A stretch of 64,000 nt of DNA. Source: Shewanella algidipiscicola. Lineage in GTDB: Bacteria; Pseudomonadota; Gammaproteobacteria; Enterobacterales; Shewanellaceae. Below, piece by piece: positions 26,895 to 37,214 of this stretch. Below the pieces are notes generated by a model. It searched no databases, was not told where the DNA came from, and saw nothing but the letters and a program-made list of their open reading frames with translations. The stretch is from the NCBI RefSeq assembly GCF_003605125.1, contig NZ_QPQT01000003.1:1-64000 (forward strand). The letters are read 5' to 3'. Position numbers and translations under genes: made by a program. The stretch's first letter is position 1. Every line of letters begins with the position of its first letter.

Positions 26895-27356
26895 TTAGTG
26901 ACGTTCGGTGACGATTTCACGTGAGAACACTTTCTCACAGTATTTACATTTTAGTTGTACATCTTGTTTTTTGGCGCTGACACTAAAGCTGCTGTCTACC
27001 GGTTCATTATGGGTGATGCAGTTGGTATTTGGGCACTTAAAAATGGCGTTGATCCGCTCAGGTAACGACAGGGTCAGCTTTTTAACGACCTCATAATTTT
27101 CAATCTGATTAACCGTAGCGTTAGGGGCGTACAGGGCCAATTGATTCGCCTGTTCTGGGCTGATAAAAACATTTTCAATTTTAATCAGATCTTTAGCGCC
27201 CAAAGCAGAAGAGGGCAGATTAAGACCAATCGTGACACGCTGATTGGTTTTATGCATCTGAAACAGCTTTAGCACTTTAATCCCCACATTGGCAGGAATA
27301 TGGTCGATAACGGAACCATTCTTTATGGCTTCAACTTGTTGCGTTTCCTTGGTCAT
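26895..27356 (-). CDS. pyrI: Aspartate carbamoyltransferase regulatory chain
   Basis: This 153-residue allosteric subunit binds ATP, CTP and UTP and tunes the catalytic trimer. The N-terminal nucleotide domain has [19 protein letters not shown]. The C-terminal zinc domain has cysteines C109, C114, C137 and C140 (CPNTNC ... CKYC). It follows pyrB by 16 bp. Confidence 0.97.
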   Translation of the reverse strand: MTKETQQVEAIKNGSVIDHIPANVGIKVLKLFQMHKTNQRVTIGLNLPSSALGAKDLIKIENVFISPEQANQLALYAPNATVNQIENYEVVKKLTLSLPERINAIFKCPNTNCITHNEPVDSSFSVSAKKQDVQLKCKYCEKVFSREIVTERH

Positions 27357-27372
27357 GGTGATTATCTCCTGC

Positions 27373-28302
27373 TTAAAGTTGTTCGTTCAGTACTAATGCC
27401 AGCAATGCTTCGCGCGCGTAAACGCCGTTTTGCGCTTGCTGGAAGTAATAAGCGTGCTTGGTCTTATCGACATCGACAGTGATTTCGTCAACCCGTGGCA
27501 ATGGATGCAATACCTTTAGGTTGTCGCGCGCGTCGGCTAGCATGGCTGCATTTAGAATATAAGCGGCTTTCATATGCGCATACTCTGATTCATCAAAACG
27601 CTCTTTTTGAACTCGGGTCATGTACAACACATCAAGCTCTGGGATCACCTCTTCCATGGTCGCATGCAGGCTGTAGCTGATCCCCGCTTGGTCTAACTCT
27701 TCGCAAATGTAATCTGGCATGGCCAAGATCTCTGGCGCCACAAAGAAGAAATTAATATTGTTAAATTTAGACAGTGCTTGGGCCAGTGAATGAACGGTGC
27801 GACCATATTTTAGATCGCCAACGAAGGCGATATTTAAGTTATCTAATCGCCCTTGAGTTTCAAAAATGGAGAAGAGATCCAACAAAGTTTGCGTTGGGTG
27901 TTGGTTGGCACCGTCGCCACCGTTAACAATGGGGACGCCATGAGAAAACTCAGAGGCCAAGCGGGCGGCGCCCTCTTGCGGGTGGCGCATCACAAAAGCA
28001 TCGACGTAAGAGGAGATCACCTGCACTGAATCGGCGAGGGTTTCCCCCTTTTTAGCCAGTGATGTATTGCCACTGTTATCGAAACCAATAACCCTGCCAC
28101 CTAAGCGTTGTATTGCGGTTTCGAAAGAGAGGCGGGTACGTGTTGAAGCTTCAAAAAAACAGCACGCCACGACTTTATTTTTCAGTAGTTCTGGATTTGG
28201 CTCTGCTTTTAATCTTCCGGCAGTTTCAACGATGAGCTCAAGTTCACTGCGGTTTAATTCCGGAATGGAGATGATGTGTTTTTGAAACAACGAGTTCGCC
28301 AT
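27373..28302 (-). CDS. pyrB: Aspartate carbamoyltransferase catalytic chain
   Basis: This enzyme condenses carbamoyl phosphate with aspartate, the first committed step of pyrimidine synthesis. Its 309 residues include the carbamoyl-phosphate loop [14 protein letters not shown] (about 50-63), the mobile loop KKGETLADS with catalytic lysine, [12 protein letters not shown], and HPLPRVDEI near the end. It is preceded by a pyrL-like leader and attenuator, so UTP-controlled expression is expected. Confidence 0.98.
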   Translation of the reverse strand: MANSLFQKHIISIPELNRSELELIVETAGRLKAEPNPELLKNKVVACCFFEASTRTRLSFETAIQRLGGRVIGFDNSGNTSLAKKGETLADSVQVISSYVDAFVMRHPQEGAARLASEFSHGVPIVNGGDGANQHPTQTLLDLFSIFETQGRLDNLNIAFVGDLKYGRTVHSLAQALSKFNNINFFFVAPEILAMPDYICEELDQAGISYSLHATMEEVIPELDVLYMTRVQKERFDESEYAHMKAAYILNAAMLADARDNLKVLHPLPRVDEITVDVDKTKHAYYFQQAQNGVYAREALLALVLNEQL

Positions 28303-28423
28303 GGCTTCTCTTCCCTATAAATAGATAACTGATACAAATGGTTTTAAACTTTATCTGTTGCTTACATCTAAGATTGCCATTGAACGGCACGGCTGGCAGA
28401 TAACCGTTTAAACTTGCCTGACC

Positions 28424-28555
28424 TTACGCAAAAGGCAGACAAAAAAAAGCCCCCTTATACAAGGAGGCTTTTTTTGAAATCGAAAAACAGAAACATAAAA
28501 CCAACGCCGATCCTCGACGGTAATGAGTCAAGTTGTGCTTAACTGTCTGGTTCAT
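28424..28555 (-). CDS. pyrL: pyrBI operon leader peptide
   Basis: A 43-codon frame starting ATG 28555, beginning MNQTVKHNLTHYRRG and ending KGAFFCLPFA. E. coli PyrL is 44 residues and has the same GAFFC run inside the attenuator. The attenuator hairpin (28441-28475) lies within the coding part, so ribosomes closely following polymerase would disrupt it. Before the stem the coding strand is U-rich (codons for ALVLCFCFS), the expected UTP-sensitive pausing region. Position, frame and stop all agree with UTP-dependent attenuation. Confidence 0.82.
   Translation of the reverse strand: MNQTVKHNLTHYRRGSALVLCFCFSISKKASLYKGAFFCLPFA
28441..28475 (-). terminator. pyrBI attenuator
   Basis: On the minus strand, GCCTCCTT, a short loop and AAGGGGGC run into eight T residues, about 140 bp upstream of pyrB and inside the leader-peptide frame. 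Confidence 0.85.
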
Positions 28556-28586
28556 TGCTGCACTCTGTTTTGAAAAATTCCGAGGG

Positions 28587-28614
28587 ATTATACGCCCATT
28601 TCTTGCAAGCGCAA
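28587..28614 (-). promoter_or_regulatory. pyrBI promoter
   Basis: On the minus strand TTGCGC (28614-28609) and TATAAT (28592-28587) are 16 bp apart, with the leader ATG about 30 bp downstream. The remainder up to 28841 holds the recN terminator and no gene. Confidence 0.65.
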
Positions 28615-28798
28615 GGGTTCGTATTAACTCGTTATTTTGAAAGCTTGGTGTCGCAGTGAATCAATTAAATGCTGTTTAAGACTTCGGCCTAGCCGTGACT
28701 TATATGGTTTTGTTTTTTCTTGCTAGGAGTTATGGAGAGCGCAATTTGCTCATTAAGTACAATGGGATGAGTGAGATTAAATAGTGAATCACCGATAT

Positions 28799-28827
28799 CA
28801 AAAAGCGAAGGTATTTCCTTCGCTTTA
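28799..28827 (-). terminator. Rho-independent terminator of recN
   Basis: AAAGCGAAGG and CCTTCGCTTT around a 5-base loop, followed on the minus strand by TTTT, 15 bp after the recN stop. Confidence 0.8.
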
Positions 28828-28841
28828 GGTGTTGTCAGTTT

Positions 28842-30503
28842 TTAACCTCTGAGTAGTTCTTTGGCGTTGGCTAGGGTGTTACTGGTTATGGTATCACCGC
28901 CAAGTAAGCGGGCGAGCTCCTCAATGCGTTGGGTTTTATCCAGCGGCACCATAGAGGTCTCGGTCTGTCCGGCTTTACTCTGCTTATTAACAAACATGTG
29001 CTGATGACCATTACCGGCGACTTGAGGCAGGTGGGTTACACATAGCACTTGAGTCGACTCACCCAGTGAGCGTAGCATTTTCCCCACCACGGCAGCCGTT
29101 GGCCCCGATATCCCCACATCCACTTCATCGAAGATAAGCGTTGGTGTGGCGACCTTCTTTGCCGTGATCACCTGAATGCCAAGGCCGATACGCGACAGTT
29201 CCCCGCCTGATGCGACTTTCGAGATAGGTTGCAGCGGTTGCCCTGGGTTGGTGGTCACTTGAAACTCGATAGTGTCACAACCGTTGGGCGACATGAGCTC
29301 TTCGTTAAAGTGAATATCGATAACAAATTTACCCTTAGGCATGCTGAGCTCATGAATCGATTGGGTCACCTGTTTGTCTAGCTCTTTGGCATAACGGCTA
29401 CGGCTTTGGCTGAGTTTTTTTGCATGGGCAATGAAGCCTTGTTTGCAGCTTTGGAGCTGCTCAGCTATCTCGTCAAGCTTCTCTTCGTCTGAGTCTAAGC
29501 TGCTTAGCTCTTGATTTAAGGCTTGATGGTGCTGATAAAGATCTTTGGCGCTTACGTGATGCTTGCGTGCCAACTGCATAATTTTAGAGAGGCGCTGTTC
29601 AAGGTAAGCAAAATGGTCGGGATCGAGTTCTAATCCATCGAGGTAGCGTTGCAGCTCACTGCTGCTTTCTTGCACTTGGATTAAGGCATCGTTGAGCATA
29701 TTGCCAATGCTATTAAGAGCGGTGTCATAGCCCTCAAGCTCTTGAGCTTGATCTATGGCTAAGTTGAGTACCGATTCTACCGCACCTTGCTCGTTGTCTT
29801 GCAATAGGAAGAGGGTGTGCTGGCAGGCTTGCACTAAGGCGGTGCCGTTAGCGAGTTTTTTATGCTCGGTTTCTATCTCGTCAAATTCGTGCTCGCCTAA
29901 ATTAAATTCATTAAGCTCTTCTACTTGATATTGCAGCAGCTGCTTACGGGCGATGCGCTCATGTTGCGATTGTTGTAGCTGTTTAAGCTCTTTTTCAATC
30001 AGTTTGTAGCGTTGATAGCTAGCACTGACGCTGTCGAGCAGCATGCGGTGGTTAGCATAGCTGTCGAGCAGTGTTAGTTGATGTTCGCTCTTTAACATGG
30101 CGTGATGGGCGTGTTGTCCGTGGATGCCGATCAGTAATTGTCCAAGTGCGCGAAGTTGACTAAGCGGTACTGGATTGCCATTAATGTAGGCGCGTGAGCG
30201 GCCATCACTGTTGATGGTGCGTCTGAGTATGCATTCATCATCAAGATCAAGGTCGTTATCTTCGAGCCAGCGCTTTGCCAAGGGAATATCGAGCAGAGAA
30301 AAGCGGGCGCTGACCTCGGCTTTATCTGCACCAGGCCTAACGGTACTGGCTTCGGCGCGATTACCCAGACACAGGCCTAGGGCGTCAATAGCGATAGATT
30401 TTCCGGCACCGGTTTCACCTGTGATACTGGTCATGCCGGCTTTGAAGTCGAGCTCTAAAAAACGAACAATGGCAAAGTTATTGATGCTGAGCTGGCAAAG
30501 CAT
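28842..30503 (-). CDS. recN: DNA repair protein RecN
   Basis: An SMC-like ATPase acting in double-strand-break repair. Its 553 residues carry Walker A GETGAGKS (about 30-37), long coiled-coil arms between about 150 and 360, and the C-terminal signature [14 protein letters not shown] with Walker [15 protein letters not shown] good AAGGA precedes the ATG. Two LexA boxes sit directly upstream, so it should be among the strongest SOS genes. Confidence 0.97.
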   Translation of the reverse strand: MLCQLSINNFAIVRFLELDFKAGMTSITGETGAGKSIAIDALGLCLGNRAEASTVRPGADKAEVSARFSLLDIPLAKRWLEDNDLDLDDECILRRTINSDGRSRAYINGNPVPLSQLRALGQLLIGIHGQHAHHAMLKSEHQLTLLDSYANHRMLLDSVSASYQRYKLIEKELKQLQQSQHERIARKQLLQYQVEELNEFNLGEHEFDEIETEHKKLANGTALVQACQHTLFLLQDNEQGAVESVLNLAIDQAQELEGYDTALNSIGNMLNDALIQVQESSSELQRYLDGLELDPDHFAYLEQRLSKIMQLARKHHVSAKDLYQHHQALNQELSSLDSDEEKLDEIAEQLQSCKQGFIAHAKKLSQSRSRYAKELDKQVTQSIHELSMPKGKFVIDIHFNEELMSPNGCDTIEFQVTTNPGQPLQPISKVASGGELSRIGLGIQVITAKKVATPTLIFDEVDVGISGPTAAVVGKMLRSLGESTQVLCVTHLPQVAGNGHQHMFVNKQSKAGQTETSMVPLDKTQRIEELARLLGGDTITSNTLANAKELLRG

Positions 30504-30523
30504 AATGACATCCTTTTACAAAG

Positions 30524-30565
30524 TACTGTATTAATGCACAGTATATACTGATTTTTTATACAGTA
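30524..30565. promoter_or_regulatory. Two LexA boxes upstream of recN
   Basis: TACTGTATTAATGCACAGTA (30524-30543) matches CTGT-N8-ACAG exactly. A second, TACTG-N10-CAGTA, is at 30546-30565. The two centres are 22 bp apart, two helical turns. Confidence 0.88.
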
Positions 30566-30620
30566 AATACATGTGTGCTTTTTGTTCGCACATTTTGTTG
30601 AATTTAAGGGTATGGCAGCG

Positions 30621-31565
30621 CTACAGCAAATGATCAAGTAGTGGCAGTACCGCAAAGCTCAGTACTATCCCTAAGCTGATATTTTGCGCGCTGACGGTGG
30701 CGTTAGTTTGAAAGCGGTGCGCCAACAGGTAGACGCTGGCTGCGGTGGGTAGTGCCGCTAGCAGCACTGCCATCTTAAGCAGCGGGCCTTCAACGCCAAA
30801 GGCTTTACACAGAAGGTAGGCAAACAGGGGTTGTAACACCAGTTTTAATAGGTTGAGCAGGGTGAGTTCGGCGCCGGTAGAAAGCTTGCGAGGGGCATTG
30901 CGGCCTTGCTGTTGGTTGGCTTTGCATAACACCATGCCAATGGCGAACAGGGCACAGGGGCTGGATGTCATGCCAAATTGGCGAATGATGCCGCTGATAG
31001 GGCTATAAAGGCCAATCTGGGCCGCCGAAATGGCCACGCCTATTAAGCTGCCGATAATGATAGGATTTTGCAGTAATGCCAAAGCCACTGTCTTTAGGGC
31101 GCTGTCGGTTTGACCTTGATAAAGCGCGAGTTGGGCTAATACGATAGCAAAGACGGTCACCGAGAGTAGGCTAGCAATGGCTGCTGCAGCCAGTGCTAAC
31201 TGGTTGTTGGGGTATAACATCATCATTAATGGGATACCGATAAACGACGTGTTACCAAAGGTGGTGTTAAGTGCCCTAATCGCCGCGAGATCGCGCTTCT
31301 TGTCGCGCCACAGCGAAATCCCCATAGTCAACAGGTAGATAATGGTCATCGCTAAGCTGTAACCAGCAATAAAGCCCCAGTCGGTGATCTGTTCAATTGG
31401 GGTTTCGGCTAATACAATCAGCATGATAGCCGGAAAGGCGATGTAATAGACGTACTGATTGAGTACGTTATCTGTCTCTTGTGGCAAAATACGTGCTTTT
31501 TGTACTACGAAGCCTGATAGCATGATGCCAAAGACGATAAACAGAGGTGACAAGATAGGTAGCAT
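30621..31565 (-). CDS. AEC-family membrane transporter (auxin efflux carrier type)
   Basis: This 314-residue inner-membrane protein has about ten hydrophobic segments, in two halves of five separated by a short basic stretch near residues 220-235. The N-terminal LSPLFIVFGIMLSGFVVQK and the DNVLNQYVYYIAFPAIM segment, with its conserved proline after a phenylalanine, are family-typical. Bacterial AEC proteins carry malate, malonate or other small acids; the substrate here is not predictable. Its ATG lies next to a 393-bp non-coding region. It is separated from recN by the SOS promoter region. Confidence 0.85.
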   Translation of the reverse strand: MLPILSPLFIVFGIMLSGFVVQKARILPQETDNVLNQYVYYIAFPAIMLIVLAETPIEQITDWGFIAGYSLAMTIIYLLTMGISLWRDKKRDLAAIRALNTTFGNTSFIGIPLMMMLYPNNQLALAAAAIASLLSVTVFAIVLAQLALYQGQTDSALKTVALALLQNPIIIGSLIGVAISAAQIGLYSPISGIIRQFGMTSSPCALFAIGMVLCKANQQQGRNAPRKLSTGAELTLLNLLKLVLQPLFAYLLCKAFGVEGPLLKMAVLLAALPTAASVYLLAHRFQTNATVSAQNISLGIVLSFAVLPLLDHLL

Positions 31566-31958
31566 ACGACAAATTTATCCATAAATTGTGCTGGTGGTTA
31601 AACTAAGGGGCTTTCCCTCTCAGGCTGTTTTTATGTGTTGGTGATGAATCGTGGCTCAGTGTTGATGACGCTCAGTGTTGATGACATCGTCATCTGATAT
31701 TATCCATCCACTGTGGCTCAGTATCTGTGGCTCAGTATCAGCGCCCTAATATTCGTTGCCCTGCATCATAATGATTAAGCCCAACACAAACGTCAGAGAC
31801 TAGCCGACCCTAGCATGATTACCTGGGGGCGGCTATTGAGCTAAGGTCTAATGTGGCTTAACGTAAAGCCGCTTGACTCAATGTGATGGCATTAATGGGG
31901 CGATATTAGGCTAAGCCACTAAAGTCACTAAACCACTTAGCGTCATTGCGTCATTCAG
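31566..31958. repeat. Non-coding region with two short tandem duplications
   Basis: GCTCAGTGTTGATGAC is perfectly duplicated (31654-31669, 31670-31685), and TGTGGCTCAGTATC is perfectly duplicated (31712-31725, 31726-31739). The two units share GGCTCAGT. No gene or known element is seen; replication slippage in unconstrained DNA is the simplest reading. Confidence 0.6.
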
Positions 31959-32216
31959 CTAACTGCGCTTATTGGGGCGGCGAGTACCTGTTTGGCGAGT
32001 ATTAACCTTTGGCGAGCTAGGTTGCGTGTTTCGCTCGGTATCCGCGGTGGGTGCGTTGACTGGTGGCAGCACGCCCAGCTCTTGATAGAAGTGTATCTGA
32101 CGCCGCAGTTCAAATAGGGAGCCGCTACGGCGTTGCTCCCCTATGCTGAGTGTCCAAGAATCGGTTAAGCCATCGTTGTTGGTTAACAGATAACCTTGGT
32201 AGATGAGCTTCTTCAT
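31959..32216 (-). CDS. Small conserved hypothetical protein
   Basis: This 85-residue protein begins MKKLIYQGYLLTNNDGLTDSW. It has an alpha/beta N-terminal half (about 1-50) and a disordered, basic, Thr/Pro/Arg-rich tail. I do not recognise it securely; it may belong to a small DUF family of Vibrio and Shewanella. It starts six bases after the stop of the upstream yjaG-like gene, so the two are probably co-transcribed with barA. No signal peptide or membrane segment. Confidence 0.65.
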   Translation of the reverse strand: MKKLIYQGYLLTNNDGLTDSWTLSIGEQRRSGSLFELRRQIHFYQELGVLPPVNAPTADTERNTQPSSPKVNTRQTGTRRPNKRS

Positions 32217-32222
32217 GTGCAG

Positions 32223-32822
32223 TTACGCGACTGAAATGCCAATATTAGATACACCAGCTTCGATAATTTCTTTACGAAGGCCTTTGACAAAGTCAGCGCT
32301 GATCTTCGGATTTTGCTCAATGATATCCAATAATGAGGCCTGCAGCTCTTTTTCTTCGACCATTACGGGATGGTTAAAAATAAACTCATCTAAAGTGACT
32401 TCATCCATTTCATCTTCGATTGTGGCTTCAATATAATTGGCGACTGTGCTAGAAGAGAGTTTGCTGATGTTGATAATATCGTCTTCCACCTTACTTTGCA
32501 GTGCGCTCAATAGTGAGGTTAATGCGACTGCGGCGTCCATGGCTGGATAGACTCCATAAACGTCAAAGTCACTTGGCTCGGGGGTGTTGAGATCGAGTCG
32601 TTCGAGATAGATGTCGATGTTGAGTTTCAATTTTTTGTCATACATTGACTGCCATAACAGATTTAGCGCTGTGTCTAAAACCTGTGGATCACCAAACTCA
32701 CACACTTCACTAAACAGTTGGTAGTTGGGGTACATGCGCTGACACAGCGCGATAGCAAACAATTTTTTTTGTTCAAGCTCTAACGCTTTTAATCGTTTGA
32801 AGAACCCTGGTTTATTACTCAT
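32223..32822 (-). CDS. yjaG: YjaG family protein (DUF416)
   Basis: This 199-residue soluble protein is mostly helical. The N-terminal FFKRLKALELEQKKLFAIALCQRMYPNYQLF and the DPQVLDTALNLLWQSMYDKKLKLN stretch are characteristic of DUF416. The function is unknown. It overlaps the 3' end of barA by eight bases, implying co-transcription with the kinase gene; a link to BarA signalling is speculation. Confidence 0.85.
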   Translation of the reverse strand: MSNKPGFFKRLKALELEQKKLFAIALCQRMYPNYQLFSEVCEFGDPQVLDTALNLLWQSMYDKKLKLNIDIYLERLDLNTPEPSDFDVYGVYPAMDAAVALTSLLSALQSKVEDDIINISKLSSSTVANYIEATIEDEMDEVTLDEFIFNHPVMVEEKELQASLLDIIEQNPKISADFVKGLRKEIIEAGVSNIGISVA

Positions 32823-35598
32823 CGATCACATCCATAGATAACTGGGATATTACTTGGTTAGTGGCTGATTCTACCTTAGAAAGCTCATCAAGTAACTCTA
32901 GTATTTCAGGTTCTACCTCTTCGACACTGGCGCCATTTTTAAGTGATGACTCTATTTCTTTACATAAGCGCTGGGTCGTGGGTACGCCGCAGTAGCAGCT
33001 GGCGCCATGCAGTTTATGCACATGGGCTAGCATGGCTTTGGCATCGAGGGTATCAAGTGCCAAGGTTAGTTGATTACGGGTTTCTGGCAGCGAGTCTAAC
33101 AACATCTGTAACATCTCCAGTGCCAAGTTCGCTTTTTGATTCGCCTGAGTTAAACACAGTTCCCAATTGAGTGTTTGCTGTTCAAAGTGAGTAAACTTAG
33201 GGCGCACCTTCCAACTGTTAATGACCTCTTTGAGCGCCGCCTCGTCGATGGGCTTGGGCAGATAGCCGTTCATGCCGCTTTGATTAATACGTTCACGCTC
33301 CTCGGCGATGGCATGGGCGGTGACGGCAATAATAGGAGTGTTGCGATTTAACGAATGCTCACGGATCTGTTTAGTGGCACTAAAGCCATCGATACCAGGC
33401 ATCTGTATGTCCATAAAGATTAAATCGAAGTGGCGCGATTTTGCAATCTCCACAGCGGCCTTACCGTTGTTGGCGACGGCCACGTGGGTGACTAGCTCGC
33501 GCAGCAAGGTGTCGATTAATTTAAGGTTGGCTGGATTATCATCGACCGCCAGTACGCTAAGTGGCTCGCGATTTAATGCTGGCACAACCTGTAATGGCTT
33601 TGGTTGTGACTCTGGTGGCGCACGGTAAGGATGGATAAGAGTGTTAGCCAATTCGCGCTCGCCAATAGGCGCATGCACAATTTTGTCGACAGCTGACTGG
33701 ATCACATCAATATTGGTGGCGCTGTTGTTGCTGTTACACACATAGAGTGAATAATCGCTAATGTGTCTAATCCGAGTCAGGGTATCGAGCAGTAAGGGGC
33801 TTTTAGCCAGCTCGTTACAGCTGATAATGGCGTAATCAAACCGCTGTTTTGTGTTATTCATTAACTCATCGAGTTGTTGCAAGGTGGTGATAGGCGTCAC
33901 CAGCATTTGCCAGTGCTGCAATAACCCCTGATGTACATGACGAGACAGTTTTCTGGGTTCAAACAGCAAGACAGATTTCTGTTTGAGCTTGCCGGTATCT
34001 AATGGCTGGCTGATGGGGTATTGACTCAGTTTTAGCGGCAAGGTAAACCAGAATGTCGAGCCTTTATCTGGTGTGGAGTTGCAGCCAATTTGGCCGCCCA
34101 TCTGATTGATCACCCGTTTGGTGATGATGAGCCCTAAACCTGTGCCGCCAAAGCGACGTGATATGGATGAGTCTGCCTGACCAAATGCTTGAAATAGCTG
34201 ATGTTGATGATGCTTGTCGATACCTATGCCTGTGTCGGTGACTTCGCAGCGAATAATGATCTTATCGGGCTCGGTGCCAGTAAGGCGCATCTTAAGGTGT
34301 ACGCTACCTTCATCGGTAAATTTAATCGCATTACCTACTAAGTTAGTGAGCACTTGCCCTACCCTTAAGGCATCGCCAGAGACGTTATCATTGATAGCGG
34401 GCTCGATATCGACCACCAGCTCTAACTCTTTCTCTTTGGCGCTGTTAGCCAACATAGAGACGGTATCATCGACCACTTCACGCAAGGCGAATGGCATGTT
34501 TTCTAACACCATTTTACCGGCTTCGAGTTTAGAAAAATCGAGAATATCGTTAATGATATTAAGCAGGTTGCTGGCACTTTTTTCGATGGTTTTAATATAG
34601 TCTTGCTGGCTGGTGTGTAGCGGGGTTTTTAGCAGTTGCTTAGCAAAGCCGATAACGCCATTGAGCGGGGTGCGCAGCTCATGTGACATGTTGGCTAAGA
34701 ATTCTGATTTAATTCGGCTAGCCTCTAAGGCGCGTTTTTTGGCTAAGTCGAGCTCGACGTTTTGAATTTCAATTTGCTCTAAGGTTTCGCGCAGATCTGA
34801 GGTGGCTTGGTCGATGTTTTGTTGCATCTCTTCATGGTAATCCGACAGCGAGCTGGCCATGGCATTAATGCCACGTTTGAGTAGGTCGAGTTCACCGATA
34901 AGATTGCCGTCTACACGCGTATCGAGTTTTCCTTCCCGTATTTTGGCGACTACGCGCACCATATCGGTGATCGGCTGAGTCACATTTTTGACTAATCTAA
35001 AGGTAAATAGCAGGTTGAGTTGTACCCCAATTAGCACCATGATAAAAGCCGCCACCGCGGCGCGGTGTTGCTCTAATAGGGCATTTTCTTTATTGAGTAA
35101 GACTGCGATATAACCCAGTTTGCCCGAGTTAACTTGAGCGGCATTAGCGTTATTGTCAAACGGACTGACGATAAGTTCACGTTGGCTAGAAAGAATAGGG
35201 CTGCGTAAAATAAGGCTATCGCCAAACTGCTCAATTTCAATGCCGTTTAATGAGTCTATGGGTTGGTTGTAACGCATAAACTCGTGACTTTTGTAGTGAT
35301 GCGAGGTCACGACCACCCGGTTGTTAGTGTCGAAAATGGCGATAAATTGCACCAAGTTTGACTTATTGAGCTGTACCGAAGTAATGAGGCGTTTGGTGGT
35401 TTCAAAATTTTTGGTTTCTAGACCTATTTCGGCGGCGATCGCCAAGGGTTCAATGATATTGCTGCCACGTTCAATTAAGCTTTGTTCCAGCTCATAGAAG
35501 CGATTTATGGTAAAGTAACTGCCAAGTAAAATACCAACCAAAATAGTGGGGGCTAACGCCAGCACAAGAACCCAGGCTCTTAAGCTGTATTTAGTCAT
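32815..35598 (-). CDS. barA: Hybrid sensor histidine kinase BarA
   Basis: This tripartite inner-membrane kinase of the BarA-UvrY/GacA system acts through Csr small RNAs on carbon metabolism. Two membrane segments (about 9-30 and 175-200) flank a periplasmic sensor. These are followed by HAMP, a HisKA domain with SHELRTPLNGVIGFA, HATPase motifs (GLGLIITKRVINQMGG), a degenerate receiver, a true receiver with FMDIQMPG, and a C-terminal HPt with HKLHGASCYCG. I prefer ATG 35598 because MTKYSLRA matches the conserved start; an ATG six codons upstream is possible. About 927 residues, family-typical (E. coli 918). Confidence 0.95.
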   Translation of the reverse strand: MTKYSLRAWVLVLALAPTILVGILLGSYFTINRFYELEQSLIERGSNIIEPLAIAAEIGLETKNFETTKRLITSVQLNKSNLVQFIAIFDTNNRVVVTSHHYKSHEFMRYNQPIDSLNGIEIEQFGDSLILRSPILSSQRELIVSPFDNNANAAQVNSGKLGYIAVLLNKENALLEQHRAAVAAFIMVLIGVQLNLLFTFRLVKNVTQPITDMVRVVAKIREGKLDTRVDGNLIGELDLLKRGINAMASSLSDYHEEMQQNIDQATSDLRETLEQIEIQNVELDLAKKRALEASRIKSEFLANMSHELRTPLNGVIGFAKQLLKTPLHTSQQDYIKTIEKSASNLLNIINDILDFSKLEAGKMVLENMPFALREVVDDTVSMLANSAKEKELELVVDIEPAINDNVSGDALRVGQVLTNLVGNAIKFTDEGSVHLKMRLTGTEPDKIIIRCEVTDTGIGIDKHHQHQLFQAFGQADSSISRRFGGTGLGLIITKRVINQMGGQIGCNSTPDKGSTFWFTLPLKLSQYPISQPLDTGKLKQKSVLLFEPRKLSRHVHQGLLQHWQMLVTPITTLQQLDELMNNTKQRFDYAIISCNELAKSPLLLDTLTRIRHISDYSLYVCNSNNSATNIDVIQSAVDKIVHAPIGERELANTLIHPYRAPPESQPKPLQVVPALNREPLSVLAVDDNPANLKLIDTLLRELVTHVAVANNGKAAVEIAKSRHFDLIFMDIQMPGIDGFSATKQIREHSLNRNTPIIAVTAHAIAEERERINQSGMNGYLPKPIDEAALKEVINSWKVRPKFTHFEQQTLNWELCLTQANQKANLALEMLQMLLDSLPETRNQLTLALDTLDAKAMLAHVHKLHGASCYCGVPTTQRLCKEIESSLKNGASVEEVEPEILELLDELSKVESATNQVISQLSMDVIDE

Positions 35599-35714
35599 AT
35601 TGTCGGCACTATTCATGGTGTTGGCTAATTTATAATGTTGTAGCGTATAGGTTACATTAAACTGCCTAACTTTGGGCAGTGTTTACTCCTATTTTTATCG
35701 TTTTAGAGGCCTAA

Positions 35715-37046
35715 ATGGCGCAATTTTTTAAAGCTAAACCCAATAAAGCTAAGCAAATGTCGGCGAAGCAGCAATTTAATATCACTCAGCTTGATCATCT
35801 TGGGGCTGGTGTCTCTGAGGCGCAAGGCAAGATAGTATTTGTGCCCGGCGCCTTGCCAGGAGAGACGGTCACGGCGCAATTAATTGAGCAAAAGAAACGT
35901 TTTGCTAAAGCAAAGTTGCTACGCATCGATGTGGCATCTAACCATAGAGTCGCCAGTGGCTGTGCATTCTATGGCCAGTGCGGTGGCTGCGACCTGCAAC
36001 ACTTAGCGCTGCCAATGCAGCGCGAGAATAAGCAGCAAGCCTTAGTTAATTTGCTCGATAAAATGGGTCAAGCACAGGCGCTGCAGTTGGCTGAACCACT
36101 GGTGGGTGAAGCGTGGGGGTATAGGCGCAAGGCAAGGCTTGCCACTCAGTATCAACGCGACAGTAAAACCCTGAGTTTAGGTTTTCGCGCTTTAGCGAGT
36201 AATCAGGTGGTCGCTATCGATCAATGCCCTGTGTTGGCGCCAGCATTATCGCAACTCATCGCTCCGTTAACCTTGTGCTTAAATACGCTAGAGGCCAAGC
36301 GCAGTTTGGGCCATGTTGAGTTAGTGGCGGTGGAGTCGGCCAATATGGTGGTGCTACGTATTACCCAAGCGCTAAGCGATGCCGATATCGCTCGCCTGCG
36401 TGCCTTTGGTGTTGAGCACTGCGTGCGCCTGGTGTTGCTCGATGAACATGGCCACATCGACAACCTAGATGGTGATACTAGCCTGCCGTATTACCGTTTG
36501 GATGACGGCAGTCAATTGGGCTTTGCACCGGGGAACTTTATTCAGGTTAATGCCGATGTGAATCGCAATATGGTAAAACAGGCCATTGAGTGGCTTGATA
36601 TTAAGCCTACTGAGCGAGTGCTGGATCTTTTTTGTGGTGTAGGCAACTTCACCATTGCACTGGCCAAGGCGGGCGCGCAAGTGGTGGGGGTTGAAGGTGT
36701 GCCTGCTATGGTGGCAACGGCCAAAGACAATGCGGTTGCCAACGGCGTTAGTGGTGTTGAGTTTTACCACGCCGATTTGAGCGCCGATCTGTCTGAACAA
36801 CCTTGGCTGGGGCAGATTGATAAACTGCTGCTCGATCCTGCCCGCGCTGGCGCGTTCGAGAGCTTACAATGGCTTAAGCAGATGAAACCTAAGGCGGTGC
36901 TGTATGTCTCTTGTAATCCGGTCAGCTTGGCCCGAGACAGTCAACAACTGCTTAAACAGGGTTATCGACTGCAAAAGCTGGGGCTAATCGATATGTTTCC
37001 GCAAACACATCATATTGAGGCGATGGCACTATTTGAGCGAGATTAA
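35715..37046 (+). CDS. rlmD: 23S rRNA (uracil-1939-C5)-methyltransferase
   Basis: This SAM-dependent methyltransferase (formerly RumA) acts on 23S rRNA. Its 443 residues have an N-terminal TRAM domain (about 17-75). The iron-sulphur cysteines are C83, C89 and C92 ([10 protein letters not shown]) plus one in DQCPVL. The Rossmann methylase core has [16 protein letters not shown], and the nucleophile is in [12 protein letters not shown]. It is divergent from barA, as in other gammaproteobacteria. Confidence 0.96.
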   Translation: MAQFFKAKPNKAKQMSAKQQFNITQLDHLGAGVSEAQGKIVFVPGALPGETVTAQLIEQKKRFAKAKLLRIDVASNHRVASGCAFYGQCGGCDLQHLALPMQRENKQQALVNLLDKMGQAQALQLAEPLVGEAWGYRRKARLATQYQRDSKTLSLGFRALASNQVVAIDQCPVLAPALSQLIAPLTLCLNTLEAKRSLGHVELVAVESANMVVLRITQALSDADIARLRAFGVEHCVRLVLLDEHGHIDNLDGDTSLPYYRLDDGSQLGFAPGNFIQVNADVNRNMVKQAIEWLDIKPTERVLDLFCGVGNFTIALAKAGAQVVGVEGVPAMVATAKDNAVANGVSGVEFYHADLSADLSEQPWLGQIDKLLLDPARAGAFESLQWLKQMKPKAVLYVSCNPVSLARDSQQLLKQGYRLQKLGLIDMFPQTHHIEAMALFERD

Positions 37047-37214
37047 GGGGTTAAATACGCCTTGAGTGTAAATAACGACGCGAGTCGATTGACAATGTGG
37101 GCGTAATCCTCAAGATAGTGGCTTTGGTTTTTAGGTAATAGAATGATATTTCACCGCGAGCTATCCTGCGGTGAGCGCGCGCCGCCAATATCAGCAATAA
37201 AGGACAATCATTAG

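Noticed and set aside
34214..34600. 128-codon frame antisense to barA
   Set aside because: Opposite the HATPase region of BarA; explained as a shadow of a conserved domain.
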